NCBI RefSeq assembly: GCF_014174355.1
Contig: NZ_JABEQF010000015.1
Location: 25,253-89,252, forward strand
Length of the DNA: 64,000 bases
DNA from: Gluconacetobacter azotocaptans
Lineage (GTDB): Bacteria; Pseudomonadota; Alphaproteobacteria; Acetobacterales; Acetobacteraceae
Direction of reading: 5' to 3'
Positions 42,617 to 52,077 of the stretch are shown here, piece after piece. The translations under genes were made by a program, and so were the position numbers. Position 1 is the stretch's first letter. The number at the start of each line of letters is the position of its first letter. The notes below the pieces were generated by a model. That model was not told where the DNA came from, searched no databases, and worked only from the letters and a program-made list of their open reading frames with translations.

Positions 42617-42783
42617 GAGGTCTTCTGACGTATCTTCGGGTCTATACCTGTGGTCCGGCCGATCCGGGCAGGCTCGGTCCGTATTGCGGTTAAATTACGG
42701 CGGGGCGGGGTGCAAGTTCGCCCGACGCCGGGGTGAGATGCGTCCCGTCCTGGAAATGTGCGCGGCGGGCGAGCCCGCGCGCG

Positions 42784-43617
42784 TCAGGACGCAAGTTCGC
42801 GCGCGCGGAGGGCGGCGGCGCGGATGGCGGCGTCCAGCGTGGCGGGCCATGCGTCCGCCTCCATCAGCACCGACAGGGCCTTTTGCGTGGTGCCGCCCGG
42901 GCTGGTCACGCGGCGGCGCAGTTCGGCGGCGTCCACGTCGGTTTGTTCCATCAGCGCGCCGGCGCCCGACACCGTGCGCCGGGCGATCCGCCGCGCCAGC
43001 GCGGGCGGCAGGCCCTGGGCGATGCCCGCGCGTTCCATCAGTTCGGCCAGCAGGAAGACATAGGCCGGGCCGCTGCCGGACACCGCCGTCACGGCATCCA
43101 TCTGGTCCTCGGCTTCGACCCACGCGGTGTCGCCGATCGCCGACAGCACCCGTTCGCACAGGGCGCGCTGGGCCGGGGTGGCCGGCGGCGGGGCGTAGCA
43201 CACCGTCATGCCCTGCCCGATGGCCGAGGGCGTGTTGGGCATCGCCCGGATGACGACCGCGCCTGGCGCCCCCGCTGCCGCGAAGGCGTCGGTCAGACCG
43301 CCGACCGTCTTGCCGGCCATGACCGACAGGACCGGCGCGTGCCGTGCGAAGCGCGCCAGCTCGGGAATGACGGCGTCGGCCTTCTGCGGCTTGGTGGCCA
43401 GCACGATCAGCGCGGGGACGAAATCCGCCGGCAGGTCGGCCGCCAGGGGCACGACGCGGTGCGGCGCCGGAACCGTGTCGCGATGCCGGTCGAGAATGAC
43501 CGAAGGGGCCAGCCCTTCGGCCAGCCAGCCGGCCAGCATGGCGCCGCCCATCTGTCCGCAGCCGACCAGCAGCAGCGGCGGAATGGGATCGCGCGCGGTT
43601 CCGGTGCCGTCCGTCAT
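42784..43617 (-). CDS. proC: Pyrroline-5-carboxylate reductase
   Basis: The 277-aa enzyme performs the last step of proline synthesis with NAD(P)H. It has the N-terminal Rossmann motif LLLVGCGQMGGAM, the VIRAMPNTPSAIGQGMTV block, SGSGPAYVFLLAELM and the C-terminal RRRVTSPGGTTQKALSVLM signature. ATG 43617 overlaps the ybjN-like stop by 4 bp, so the longer reading frame upstream is not used. proA is at 54003, so two proline genes are in the window but in separate operons. Confidence 0.95.
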   Translation of the reverse strand: MTDGTGTARDPIPPLLLVGCGQMGGAMLAGWLAEGLAPSVILDRHRDTVPAPHRVVPLAADLPADFVPALIVLATKPQKADAVIPELARFARHAPVLSVMAGKTVGGLTDAFAAAGAPGAVVIRAMPNTPSAIGQGMTVCYAPPPATPAQRALCERVLSAIGDTAWVEAEDQMDAVTAVSGSGPAYVFLLAELMERAGIAQGLPPALARRIARRTVSGAGALMEQTDVDAAELRRRVTSPGGTTQKALSVLMEADAWPATLDAAIRAAALRARELAS

Positions 43618-44117
43618 GCTTCGCCGGCGCAGTCGAGCATCGCGGCCTCGAGGGCCTCGGCCGGGGTCTTGCCGCCCCACAGCACGAACTGGAACGCGGG
43701 ATAGAAACGTTCGCATTCGGTGATTGCGATGTCGATCATGTCTTCCAGGCTTTCCATCGACGCCCCCGGCGCGCCGCGCAGCAGGACCGCGTGGCGGAAC
43801 AGGGGCATGCCGCTTTCCAGATCCATGCCGAAATGACCGATCCACAGGCGTTCGTTCGCCAGGGCGACCAGTTCGAACAGAGCGCGGCGTTGCTGAGGCG
43901 GAACCTTCAGGTCGAACGTGCAGGTGAAATGCATCGCGCTGACTTCGCGCGACCACGAGAAGTACAGGCCGTAGTCGCACCATTTCCCGGGGGCCTCGGC
44001 GGCCATCTCGGAATCGTTGCGGCGTTCGAACGCCCATTCATATCCGCCGACGATCTGTTCCATGAGATCGAGGGGGTTGGAGTCCTGGGAGGGTGAGGAG
44101 AGCGTAAGGGCAGGCAT
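43614..44117 (-). CDS. YbjN domain-containing protein
   Basis: The 167-aa protein matches the YbjN / type III secretion chaperone-like family common upstream of proC in alphaproteobacteria: NPLDLMEQIVGGYEWAFERR, LQLYFSW-like residues, FDLKVPPQQRRALFELVALANERLWIGHF and FYPAFQFVLWGGKTPAEAL. ATG 44117 has GGGAG 6 nt upstream; the frame upstream of it has no coding character. Translationally coupled to proC through ATGA. The fold suggests a chaperone or sensor role; no function is established. Confidence 0.85.
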   Translation of the reverse strand: MPALTLSSPSQDSNPLDLMEQIVGGYEWAFERRNDSEMAAEAPGKWCDYGLYFSWSREVSAMHFTCTFDLKVPPQQRRALFELVALANERLWIGHFGMDLESGMPLFRHAVLLRGAPGASMESLEDMIDIAITECERFYPAFQFVLWGGKTPAEALEAAMLDCAGEA

Positions 44118-44320
44118 GTGGGACTCCCCGAAAGCCGTGGAGGGAGGCCGGCGTCGCGCGCCGGACCCCGAACGTCTGCGAACCGGGCCGTGTCGCTGTC
44201 CCGACCCGGGGGCGGGACACGGCCACCCGTCAACCCTATGGGCGGTGCGGGCAGGCTGGCAAGCGCCGCGCGTGGGCGGCACTCGTCCGGCGCGGATTTT
44301 TTAGGCCGCCTCGTTCGTTT

Positions 44321-44638
44321 TCAGAACGAGTTGAAGGGCGCCGGATCCTGCGGCGGGGCGTAGGGCTGGAACCGTCCGCTGTCGGCCTCCAGCGCCGCGA
44401 TTCGCGATTCGAGGGCGGAGAGGCGCGCCTCGGCATCTTCCTGCCCGCTGCGGGCACGGCTGGCCAGTTCGCGCACGACCTCGAATTCCTCGCGGCGAAC
44501 CAGGTTCAGCGACGACAGCGCCTCGTCCACGCGGGCGCGGACGATGGCGCCGATTTCCTCGCGCACGCCGGCCAGGGCGGAAAACGCGCCACCGGCGACA
44601 CCGGCGAGATCATCGAAAAAGCGTGGCCTGTCGGTCAT
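44321..44638 (-). CDS. ubiK: Ubiquinone biosynthesis accessory factor UbiK (BMFP)
   Basis: The 105-aa protein begins MTDRPRFFDDLAGVAGGAFSAL, followed by an amphipathic helix VREEIGAIVRARVDEALSSLN and a C-terminal coiled coil RREEFEVVRELASRARSGQEDAEARLSALESRIAALE. This is the BMFP/UbiK layout; UbiK binds UbiJ and supports ubiquinone synthesis at the membrane. ATG 44638 has AGGAGG 7 nt upstream. It fits with the COQ9 gene nearby. Confidence 0.88.
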   Translation of the reverse strand: MTDRPRFFDDLAGVAGGAFSALAGVREEIGAIVRARVDEALSSLNLVRREEFEVVRELASRARSGQEDAEARLSALESRIAALEADSGRFQPYAPPQDPAPFNSF

Positions 44639-44801
44639 CGCAGGGCCTCCTGTTCCAGGGCGGGTTCTGCCGGCCGGCCGCGTGGAAGGCGGCCGGCCGA
44701 ATACATATGGTGTCGACGATATAGACATTCCATGTCGCCAAGGCCATCCGCCATTCGTGCCGGCTTGGAGGACGGGCGGCGCATCCCTATAAACCGGGGT
44801 C

Positions 44802-45782
44802 ATGATCATCATCACCGGTGGGGCCGGGTTCATCGGCTCATGTCTGCAGGCGGCGCTTCGGGCGCGGGGCGAGGAAACGATCGTCGTCGACTGGCTTGGG
44901 ACGGGCGACAAATGGCGCAACGTCGCCCGCCACGCGCCCGACCGGCTGCTGGCGCCCGAGGCGCTGGACGATTTCCTGGCCACCCGGCCCTATGTCACGG
45001 CCATCTTCCACCTGGGGGCCATCAGCGAAACGACCGCCCGCGACGGCGACCTAGTCTGGCGGACCAATATCGACCTGTCGACCCGACTGTGGGACTGGTG
45101 CGCGCGGAACGGCGCGCGGTTCATCTACGCCTCGTCCGCCGCGACCTACGGCGGGGCCGACCGGCCGGAACAGTTTTCCGACGACCCGGCGGGGCTGGAG
45201 GCGCTGCGCCCGCTGAATCTGTATGGCTGGTCCAAGCATGTATTCGACCGGCAGGTGGCGGCGCGCCTGGAGCGCGGCAGCGTGGCGCCCCCGCAGTGGG
45301 CGGGGCTGAAATTCTTCAACGTCTACGGGCCGAACGAGTATCACAAGGGCAAGATGATCTCGGTCGTGAAGGTGAAGTACGACGAGGTCCGCCAGGGCCT
45401 GCCGGCGCGGCTGTTCCGTTCGGACGTCGCGGGGCTGGCCGACGGGGCCCAGGCGCGGGATTTCATCTGGGTCGGCGACGTGGTGAACGTGATGCTGTGG
45501 CTGCTGGACACGCCCGGGGTCAGCGGCCTGTTCAATTGCGGCACCGGCGTCGCGCGGACCTACCTGGACCTGGCGCGCGCGGTGTGCAACGCGGCCGGCC
45601 GGCCGTGCCAGGTGGATTTCGTGGACATGCCCGACGCCCTGCGCGGCCAGTACCAATCCTATACCTGCGCCGACATGACGCGCCTGCGCACGGCGGGGTA
45701 CACCCGGCCGTTCACGTCGCTGGAAGACGGGGTGCGCCGCTATGTGCAGGATTATCTCGCCGCCGCCGACCCGTACCTCTGA
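44802..45782 (+). CDS. hldD: ADP-L-glycero-D-manno-heptose-6-epimerase
   Basis: The 326-aa extended SDR starts MIIITGGAGFIGSCLQAAL (NAD(P) motif) and has FHLGAISETTARDGD, SSAATYGGA, the catalytic YGWSKHVFD (YxxxK) and KFFNVYGPNEYHKGKMISV, the signature of RfaD/HldD. It epimerises C6 of ADP-heptose for the LPS inner core. It is the first gene of a plus-strand run continuing into lgt, divergent from ubiK. Confidence 0.93.
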   Translation: MIIITGGAGFIGSCLQAALRARGEETIVVDWLGTGDKWRNVARHAPDRLLAPEALDDFLATRPYVTAIFHLGAISETTARDGDLVWRTNIDLSTRLWDWCARNGARFIYASSAATYGGADRPEQFSDDPAGLEALRPLNLYGWSKHVFDRQVAARLERGSVAPPQWAGLKFFNVYGPNEYHKGKMISVVKVKYDEVRQGLPARLFRSDVAGLADGAQARDFIWVGDVVNVMLWLLDTPGVSGLFNCGTGVARTYLDLARAVCNAAGRPCQVDFVDMPDALRGQYQSYTCADMTRLRTAGYTRPFTSLEDGVRRYVQDYLAAADPYL

Positions 45783-45839
45783 CAGGCCGGGCGCCTCCGA
45801 CCGATCTTCCCCCGACCCGATCCAGCAGAAAGATGCCGC

Positions 45840-46685
45840 ATGCTGCCCGTGCTGATATTCCCGCAATTCGATCCGGTCATGGTGCATGTGGGCCCGCTGG
45901 CCATCCGCTGGTACGCCATGGCGTATATCGCCGCCCTGCTGATCGGCTGGCGGCTGGTGCGTCGTCTGGTGGCGCTGGCGCCCCGGGCGGCGACGGCCCT
46001 GCAGGTCGACGACTTCCTGACCTGGGCGACGCTGGGCGTCGTGCTGGGCGGACGGCTGGGCTATATCCTGTTCTATCAGCCGGGCGTCTATCTGGCGCAC
46101 CCGCTGGCGGCCTTGCAGGTCTGGCATGGCGGCATGTCGTTCCACGGCGGGGCGCTGGGCGTCGTTATTGCCCTGGCATTGTTCAGCTGGCGCAACAGGC
46201 TCAGTTTCCTCGGCTTTTCCGACCGGGTGACCGTGGTGGTGCCGATGGGGCTGGGGCTGGGGCGTCTGGCCAATTTCATCAATGGCGAATTGTGGGGGCG
46301 CCCGGCCCCGGCCAGCCTGCCCTGGGCCATGATCTTTCCCCAGGCGGGGCCCGAGCCACGGCACCCTTCCGAACTGTACGAGGCGCTGCTGGAGGGCGCG
46401 GTGCTGTTCGCGGTGATGTGGCTGGTGTCGCGCCGGGCAGCCATCCGCGAACGGCCGGGCTTCCTGTCGGGCCTGTTCCTGTTCGGCTACGCCGTGGCGC
46501 GCAGCATCTGCGAATTCTTCCGCGAGCCGGATGCCTTCATCGGTTTCCTGCCCTTCGGCACCACGATGGGGCAGGTGCTGTGCGTTCCCATGGCGATCGC
46601 GGGCGCGGGACTGATGGCGCAGGCGATGATGCGCCCGCCCCGCCCGGTGCTGATGGCGGCCGACGCCGGGGCCGATGCGGCGTGA
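45840..46685 (+). CDS. lgt: Prolipoprotein diacylglyceryl transferase
   Basis: The 281-aa polytopic inner-membrane enzyme transfers diacylglycerol from phosphatidylglycerol to the lipobox cysteine of prolipoproteins. Conserved blocks are IRWYAMAYIAALLIGW, GRLGYILFYQP, WHGGMSFHGGALG, GRLANFINGELWGRP (Lgt signature) and RHPSELYEALLEG. ATG 45840 lies 57 bp past hldD. Its stop overlaps the next GTG (GTGA). A likely client is the lipoprotein encoded at 48530. Confidence 0.95.
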   Translation: MLPVLIFPQFDPVMVHVGPLAIRWYAMAYIAALLIGWRLVRRLVALAPRAATALQVDDFLTWATLGVVLGGRLGYILFYQPGVYLAHPLAALQVWHGGMSFHGGALGVVIALALFSWRNRLSFLGFSDRVTVVVPMGLGLGRLANFINGELWGRPAPASLPWAMIFPQAGPEPRHPSELYEALLEGAVLFAVMWLVSRRAAIRERPGFLSGLFLFGYAVARSICEFFREPDAFIGFLPFGTTMGQVLCVPMAIAGAGLMAQAMMRPPRPVLMAADAGADAA

Positions 46686-47731
46686 CGGCGGGCGGGGGCG
46701 AACGCCTGGACCACTTCATGGCGCGGGCCAACGCGGCCTATTACGCCGGGCGCGACCCGTTCGCCGATTTCGCCACCGCGCCCGAGATCTCGCAGATGTT
46801 CGGCGAAATCCTGGGCGCCTGGGTCGCCGTCACCTGGCAGGGGATGGGCCGGCCCGACCCGTTCCTGCTGGTCGAGGCCGGGCCGGGGCGCGGCACCCTG
46901 ATGGCCGACATGCTGCGCCTGCTGTCCCGCGTGGCGCCGGACTGTCATGCCGCCGCCGCCATCCACCTGGTGGAAACGTCGCCGCGCCTGCGCGCCGTCC
47001 AGGCCGGGGCGCTGGAAGGGCGGGCCGCGCGGCCCGTCGCCTGGCATGACCGGGTCGAGGATGTGCCCGACGGCCCGATGATCCTGCTGGCCAACGAATT
47101 TCTCGACGCCCTGCCGATCCGCCAGTTCGTGCGGCGTGTGGAGGGGTGGGACGAACGCTTCGTGCAGGGGGTGGGCTTCGCGACCCGGCCGGCGTCCGAC
47201 CTGCCGGCCGGCGGTCCGTTCGATCGCCCCGTGCCGCCGGGCGAGGTGCTGGAGGTCTGCGCCGACGCCCTGGCGGTGGCCCGCGCGATGGCGGCCCGCC
47301 TCCGCCGGGCGCCCGGCGTCGCGCTGTTCGTCGATTACGGTTACGACGGTGCGCTGTGGGGCGACACGCTGCAGGCCCTGCGCGACCGCGAGCCCGCCTG
47401 GCCGCTGGCCGACCCCGGGCAGGCCGACCTGACCGCCCATGTCGATTTCGCCTCCTTCGCCGCCGCCGCCCGCGCCGCCGGGGCCGATGTCCACGGCAGC
47501 GTGACGCAGGGCGCGCTGTTGGCGGGCCTGGGCCTGTTCGCCCGGGCCGAGCAGCTGGCCCGTGCCCGCCCGCCGGCCGAGGCCCATGCCATTCGCGATG
47601 CGGCGCAGCGCCTGGCCGCGCCCGATCGCATGGGGCGGCTGTTCAAGGCGCTGGTCGCCGCCTCGCCCGGCCTGCCGCCGCCGCCGGGTTTCGCGGCGGC
47701 CCCGCATCAGGAGACATCCCATGACCGATAA
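46682..47731 (+). CDS. MidA/NDUFAF7-type SAM-dependent methyltransferase (DUF185)
   Basis: The 349-aa protein starts at GTG 46682, overlapping the lgt stop. It has the family N-terminus YYAGRDPFADFATAPEISQMFGE, the SAM-binding LLVEAGPGRGTLMADML, IHLVETSPRLRAVQ, LLANEFLDALPIRQFV and FVDYGYDG. NDUFAF7 methylates an arginine of a complex I subunit in mitochondria; bacterial homologues probably act on the same complex. The long upstream open frame is not homologous. It overlaps pgeF by 11 bp. The layout lgt-midA-pgeF is a common alphaproteobacterial gene order. Confidence 0.9.
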   Translation: MTAGGGERLDHFMARANAAYYAGRDPFADFATAPEISQMFGEILGAWVAVTWQGMGRPDPFLLVEAGPGRGTLMADMLRLLSRVAPDCHAAAAIHLVETSPRLRAVQAGALEGRAARPVAWHDRVEDVPDGPMILLANEFLDALPIRQFVRRVEGWDERFVQGVGFATRPASDLPAGGPFDRPVPPGEVLEVCADALAVARAMAARLRRAPGVALFVDYGYDGALWGDTLQALRDREPAWPLADPGQADLTAHVDFASFAAAARAAGADVHGSVTQGALLAGLGLFARAEQLARARPPAEAHAIRDAAQRLAAPDRMGRLFKALVAASPGLPPPPGFAAAPHQETSHDR

Positions 47732-48533
47732 CGGGATTCCGGACGATTCGATCCTGTGCCACGCCCTGCTGGGCGACGTGCGCCACGGGTTTTTCACGCG
47801 CCGGGGCGGCGTATCGCAGGGGCCGTACGCCAGCCTGAACTGCTCGACCCGTTCGGGCGACGAAGCCGGGGCGCTGGCCGAGAACCGGCGGCGGGTCGCC
47901 GCCGCGATGGGGGTCGCCCCGGACCGGTTGCTAGGTGTGACGCAGGTCCATGGCGATGGCGTCGCCGTCGTAAGGGCCGGGGAGGCGATCTGGACGCCGG
48001 GGGGCGGCCCCACGGCCGATGCGCTGGTGACCGATCGCGCGGACGTGGCGCTGGGCGTCATTACGGCGGATTGCGGGCCTGTGCTGTTCGCCGGGCCCGA
48101 CGGCCGGGTGGTGGGCGCGGCCCATGCCGGCTGGCGTGGCGCGGCCGGCGGCGTGCTGGAGGCCACGGTGGCGGCGATGGCGGCACTGGGCGCCGATGCC
48201 GCCGGCATCCGCGCCGTGGTCGGCCCCTGCATCGGGCAGGCCAGTTACGAGGTCGGGCCGGACATGCGCGACCAGGCGCTGGCCGCCGACGCGGGGGCCG
48301 CGCCCTTCTTTGCGCCGGGACGCCGGGCGGCGCATTACCAGTTCGACCTGGCAGGCTATTGCGTCGCGCGGTTGCGGCGGGCCGGGGTGGGCCATGCCGT
48401 GGCACTGGGCGTCGATACGCTGGCCGATTCCGACCGGTTCTTCAGCCATCGGCGGCGCACCCTGGCGGGTGGCGGCCCGATCGGGCACCAGATTTCGGTC
48501 ATCGCCCGGCCCGATGCTACAAGCGGCGCATGA
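47721..48533 (+). CDS. pgeF: Peptidoglycan editing factor PgeF (YfiH / Cu-oxidase_4 family)
   Basis: The 270-aa protein has VRHGFFTRRGGVSQGPYASLNCSTRSGD, the metal/catalytic VTQVHGDGVAVV, VTADCGPVLFAGPDGRVVGAAHAGWRGAAGGV and GPCIGQASYEVG. The TADC and HAGWRG motifs carry the catalytic Cys/His. PgeF removes L-Ser-containing mistakes from UDP-MurNAc peptides; older annotations call the family polyphenol oxidase or laccase. ATG 47721; its stop overlaps the next start (ATGA). Confidence 0.9.
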   Translation: MTDNGIPDDSILCHALLGDVRHGFFTRRGGVSQGPYASLNCSTRSGDEAGALAENRRRVAAAMGVAPDRLLGVTQVHGDGVAVVRAGEAIWTPGGGPTADALVTDRADVALGVITADCGPVLFAGPDGRVVGAAHAGWRGAAGGVLEATVAAMAALGADAAGIRAVVGPCIGQASYEVGPDMRDQALAADAGAAPFFAPGRRAAHYQFDLAGYCVARLRRAGVGHAVALGVDTLADSDRFFSHRRRTLAGGGPIGHQISVIARPDATSGA

Positions 48534-49477
48534 AACGCGCGCTTTCTGTCCATCGTGCGGCCGGCCTGATCGGCGCGGCCGGCCTTTCCCTTCTGTCCGG
48601 ATGTCTCGACGTGCCGCATCCGTTCCGCGATCCGGGGCGGGAAGGGCGGTCGCTGGCCCTGAATCCGCCGCCCTCGCGCCTGGCGGTTCCGGCACCGCCG
48701 GCCGCCCTGCTGGGCGACGCCGCCGCCGGGGAATGGAGCCGCGATATCGTGGCCGCCCTGTTGGACCAGTCCGTCCCTGCCGTGGCCCAGCCGGCGCGCA
48801 AGGGCGACTGGTGGCTGCGGCTGGGGGCCGTGGCCCGGGGCGGCCAGGTGGTGCCGACCTACAGCGTCATCACCCCCGCCGGGATCGTCCGCAGCACGGA
48901 CGAGGGCGTGGGCATTCCCGCCGCGGCCTGGGCGGCCGGCGATTTGGCGGTGCTGAAGAGCGCGGCGCAGCAGGCCGCGCCGGGCATTGCCGGCGCGCTG
49001 ACCGGAATCCAGGCCGACCAGATGGCTCATGACCCGCACAGCCTGAAGCACCGGGCGGCGCGGATCTATTTCGCCGGGGTGGCCGGCGCGCCGGGCGACG
49101 GCGACGTGGCGCTGGCGAGGGCCTTCGCAACCTCGCTGCGCGATGCCGAGGACGCCGTGCAGAACACGCCGCGCGACGCCGATTTTTCGGTGTCCTGCAA
49201 GGTGACGGTGACGGACGGCCCGCCGGGCACGACCGGTCATCCGCAGCAGCATCTCCAGCTTGTCTGGCGGGTGGTGGACGCGGCGGGCAAGGAGGCCGGG
49301 GCGGCGACGCAGCTGCATGACATCGACGCCCATTCGCTGGACGGGCATTGGGGCGACGTCGCCGTTGCCGCGGCGCAGGAGGCCGCGGGCGGCGTGCGGC
49401 AGGTGGTCTCGCGCTATTCCGGGCGCGACAACGTGCCGCTGCCGCCGGGCGCGCCTGTGGCGATTCCGCCACGTTAG
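48530..49477 (+). CDS. Putative outer-membrane or periplasmic lipoprotein, unknown family
   Basis: Not recognised. The 315-aa product begins with a lipoprotein signal peptide, with lipobox LLSGC at residues 21-25 (LIGAAGLSLLSGCLDVPHPF). The mature part has LRLGAVARGGQVVPTYSVITPAGIV, FSVSCKVTVTDGPPGTTGHPQQHLQLVWRVVD and a Pro-rich end. It is coupled to pgeF by a 4-bp overlap and is the last gene before prs. Processing by the Lgt encoded in the same run is expected. Cell-wall or envelope role is inferred from context only. Confidence 0.7.
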   Translation: MKRALSVHRAAGLIGAAGLSLLSGCLDVPHPFRDPGREGRSLALNPPPSRLAVPAPPAALLGDAAAGEWSRDIVAALLDQSVPAVAQPARKGDWWLRLGAVARGGQVVPTYSVITPAGIVRSTDEGVGIPAAAWAAGDLAVLKSAAQQAAPGIAGALTGIQADQMAHDPHSLKHRAARIYFAGVAGAPGDGDVALARAFATSLRDAEDAVQNTPRDADFSVSCKVTVTDGPPGTTGHPQQHLQLVWRVVDAAGKEAGAATQLHDIDAHSLDGHWGDVAVAAAQEAAGGVRQVVSRYSGRDNVPLPPGAPVAIPPR

Positions 49478-49594
49478 GCCGATCCAAATGCAGCCCGCAT
49501 CCCTGACCGTTGCGCGAGACGGATGACAGGAGCGGGCGCGATTGCTAGAACCCGCGCGCTATCCCACGAGATCGCCGCCCGGGAGCGTCGCCAG

Positions 49595-50575
49595 ATGAAG
49601 ATCGTCGCCTGCAACAGCAATCTGCCTCTGGCCGAGAAGGTTGCGTCCGAGCTGCGCATGCCGCTCTGCAATGTTTCGGTCCGCCGTTTCGCCGATATGG
49701 AGGTCTTCGTCGAAATTCACGAAAACGTCCGCGGCGAGGACGTGTTCGTGATCCAGAGCACCTGCTCGCCCACCAACGACAATCTGATGGAACTGCTGAT
49801 CATGCTGGACGCGCTGCGGCGCGGTTCGGCACGGCGCATCACGGCGGTGATGCCCTATTTCGGCTATGCGCGGCAGGATCGCAAATCCGGCCCCCGCACG
49901 CCCATCAGCGCCAAGCTGGTCGCCAACCTGCTGGTCGAGGCCGGGGCGAACCGTATCCTGACGATGGATTTGCATGCGATGCAGATCCAGGGCTTCTTCG
50001 ACATTCCGGTCGACAACCTCTATGCCGCGCCGCTGTTCACCCGCGATATCAAGGGGCGGATCGATCACGGCACGCTGTCCTATGACGCGCCGCCGATGGC
50101 GATTCCCGGCGGGGACCAGAACCTGATGATCGTCTCGCCCGACGTGGGGGGCGTGGTGCGCGCCCGCCAGCTGGCGCAGCGGCTGAACGTCGATCTGGCG
50201 ATCATCGACAAGCGGCGCGAGCGCGCGGGCGTGTCCGAGGTCATGAACGTCATCGGCGACGTGCGCGGCCGCTACTGCATCATGGTCGATGATATCGTCG
50301 ACAGCGGCGGGTCGCTGTGCAACGCGGCGGCGGCGCTGATGAAGGAAGGGGCCACGGCGGTCGAGGCCTACGTCACCCATGGCGTGCTGACCGGCGGCGC
50401 GGTGAAGCGGATCGCGGATTCGCCGATCGGCATGCTGACCCTGACCGACAGCATCGCGGCGACCGACGCCGTGACTAAGGCCACCAATATCCGCCAGATC
50501 AGCACCGCCAACCTGCTGTCGCGCGCGATGCGCGCCGTGTCGGACGAAAGCTCGGTCTCCTCGCTGTTCGACTGA
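49595..50575 (+). CDS. prs: Ribose-phosphate pyrophosphokinase
   Basis: The 326-aa enzyme makes PRPP from ribose-5-phosphate and ATP for nucleotide, His, Trp and NAD synthesis. It has [51 protein letters not shown], the metal-binding [14 protein letters not shown] and the PRPP loop [16 protein letters not shown] 49595 with GGGAG upstream is preferred over the upstream in-frame ATG 49523, which adds non-homologous residues. Confidence 0.95.
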   Translation: MKIVACNSNLPLAEKVASELRMPLCNVSVRRFADMEVFVEIHENVRGEDVFVIQSTCSPTNDNLMELLIMLDALRRGSARRITAVMPYFGYARQDRKSGPRTPISAKLVANLLVEAGANRILTMDLHAMQIQGFFDIPVDNLYAAPLFTRDIKGRIDHGTLSYDAPPMAIPGGDQNLMIVSPDVGGVVRARQLAQRLNVDLAIIDKRRERAGVSEVMNVIGDVRGRYCIMVDDIVDSGGSLCNAAAALMKEGATAVEAYVTHGVLTGGAVKRIADSPIGMLTLTDSIAATDAVTKATNIRQISTANLLSRAMRAVSDESSVSSLFD

Positions 50576-50657
50576 CGGGCTGCGCCTGCGAGGGAGCGGC
50601 TTTTCAAACCGGCTCAAAAGCAGTTTCCTTCAGGCGAACCGGAAAAGGAGCCGCCCC

Positions 50658-51266
50658 ATGACCGACCTGATCGCCCGCCCGTACTGGTACCTGCGCCATG
50701 GCGAGACGGACTGGAATGCCGAGGGGCGATCCCAGGGCCGGTCGGACATTCCCCTGAACGCGCGCGGCATCGCGCAGGCCGAGGCCGCGGGCGCCCTGCT
50801 GTCGCGGCACGAGGACGACCACATGCCGGTGGCCCGTATCGTGTCCTCGCCGCTGGTCCGGGCGCTGCGCACCGCGCAGATCGTCGCGCAGGCGATGGCC
50901 GCTCCGGGCTCGGCGCCGTTGCCCGTGGCCGTGGACGACGGCCTGCAGGAGGTCTGCTTCGGCGAGCAGGAAGGCCAGCCGATGGGCCATTGGTACGACA
51001 GCTGGATCGCCGGGGAGTACACGCCGCAGGGGGCGGAACCGTTCGCGGAACTGCGCGCGCGTGCCGTCGCCGCCGTCAACCGGGCCCTGGACGGACACGG
51101 CGTGGTGCTGATCGTCTGCCATGGCGCGATGTTCCGCGCCCTGCGCGCCGCCATGGGCCTGCCGCCGAACGTGCGCCTGCCCAACGCGGTGCCGCTGTGG
51201 GTCGCGCCGCGTGCCGAGGAGGCGAACGGCAACCGGACGGACTGGGGCCTGTCCCCGCTGGGCTGA
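50658..51266 (+). CDS. Histidine phosphatase (phosphoglycerate mutase-like)
   Basis: The 202-aa protein has the catalytic WYLRHGETDWNAEGRSQG motif (RHG at about residue 13), RIVSSPLVRALRTAQIVAQ and the second histidine in LIVCHGAMFRALRAAMG. The branch includes cofactor-dependent phosphoglycerate mutases and broad phosphatases; length favours a general phosphatase such as GpmB/CobC-like. AAAGGAG lies upstream of ATG 50658. A partial family A repeat follows. Confidence 0.85.
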   Translation: MTDLIARPYWYLRHGETDWNAEGRSQGRSDIPLNARGIAQAEAAGALLSRHEDDHMPVARIVSSPLVRALRTAQIVAQAMAAPGSAPLPVAVDDGLQEVCFGEQEGQPMGHWYDSWIAGEYTPQGAEPFAELRARAVAAVNRALDGHGVVLIVCHGAMFRALRAAMGLPPNVRLPNAVPLWVAPRAEEANGNRTDWGLSPLG

Positions 51267-51275
51267 TTCCCATCG

Positions 51276-51322
51276 GTCGGGCTCTCTGCCCCAACCCGGC
51301 AAGGGCCTCGGACCAGGCCGGG
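51276..51322. repeat. Intergenic repeat family A, degraded copy
   Basis: GGTCGGGCTCTCTGCCCCAACCCGGCAAGGGCCTCGG-type sequence matches the first blocks of copy 2 at 17224 (GGTCGGGCTCTGCCC, CCGGCAAGGGCCTCGG) and then diverges. It follows the histidine phosphatase gene. Confidence 0.6.
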
Positions 51323-51368
51323 CGGCCGAAAAATTTGCGTCGGAACCGGTTTTCCATTAAAGGCCCCC

Positions 51369-51400
51369 GCACGCGCGGGCACCCCTGGAGGCCCGCGTGC
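51369..51400 (+). promoter_or_regulatory. Stem-loop in the rplY leader
   Basis: GCACGCGCGGGC (51369-51380) pairs with GCCCGCGTGC (51391-51400) with a 2-nt bulge and a 10-nt loop, 20 bp before the rplY GTG. It may be a leader structure affecting L25 synthesis, or the tail of the preceding terminator. Confidence 0.35.
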
Positions 51401-51420
51401 TTGGTTTTCAGGAGCAGACA

Positions 51421-52038
51421 GTGACCCAATTCACGAAACTTGAGGCTTCTTCGCGCGCGAAGGCTGGTAAGGGGGCAGCGCGTGCGACGAGGCGTGACGG
51501 CCAGGTGCCGGCCGTCATCTATGGTGCGAAGCAGGAACCGACCCTGATCGCGCTCGACCCCCGTCTGGTGGTGCGCGAAATGCACAAGGCCGGCTGGCGT
51601 TCGCGCGTGTACGACATCACCGTCGACGGTGCGTCGTCCCACGCCCTGATGCGCGAGATCCAGCTGCATCCGGTCACCGACCAGCCGATCCATGTCGATT
51701 TCCAGCGCCTTGCCGCCGGCGAGCGCATGCATGTCGAAGTGCAGATCCTCTTCACGGGTGAGGACAAGTCCCCCGGCATCAAGCGCGGCGGCGTGCTGAA
51801 CATCGTCCGCCATACGGTGGAAGTCAGCGCCGATCCGGCCAGCATGCCGTCCTCGTTCACGGTCGATCTGTCGCAGCTGGACATTCACGACAACGTCCGC
51901 TGGAACGACCTGCAGGGCACGGAAAACGTGACGCCGATCCTGCAGATCCCGAACTTCGTGATCGCCACCGTCGCCGCGCCCAGCGTCGACGAAACGCCCG
52001 AGGCCCCCGCGGCCGCGGCAGCCCCGGCGAAGAAGTAA
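51421..52038 (+). CDS. rplY: 50S ribosomal protein L25/general stress protein Ctc
   Basis: The 205-aa protein is the long (Ctc) form of L25, which binds 5S rRNA. It has the N-terminal L25 domain ([45 protein letters not shown]) followed by the beta-barrel TL5 domain ([27 protein letters not shown]) and an Ala/Pro tail. GTG 51421 with AGGAG upstream is the preferred start; GTG 51397 is in frame but gives extra residues not typical of the family. It heads the conserved rplY-pth-ychF cluster. Confidence 0.95.
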   Translation: MTQFTKLEASSRAKAGKGAARATRRDGQVPAVIYGAKQEPTLIALDPRLVVREMHKAGWRSRVYDITVDGASSHALMREIQLHPVTDQPIHVDFQRLAAGERMHVEVQILFTGEDKSPGIKRGGVLNIVRHTVEVSADPASMPSSFTVDLSQLDIHDNVRWNDLQGTENVTPILQIPNFVIATVAAPSVDETPEAPAAAAAPAKK

Positions 52039-52077
52039 TCCCAGGAGCGGACACGGCCATACGACAGGGAATACGGC

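Noticed and set aside
44732..46681. Long plus-strand frame upstream of the MidA methyltransferase start
   Set aside because: The frame is open by chance through hldD and lgt; homology to MidA begins only at GTG 46682.
49523..49594. Upstream in-frame ATG extending prs
   Set aside because: Adds 24 non-homologous residues; ATG 49595 has a Shine-Dalgarno and matches the known family start.
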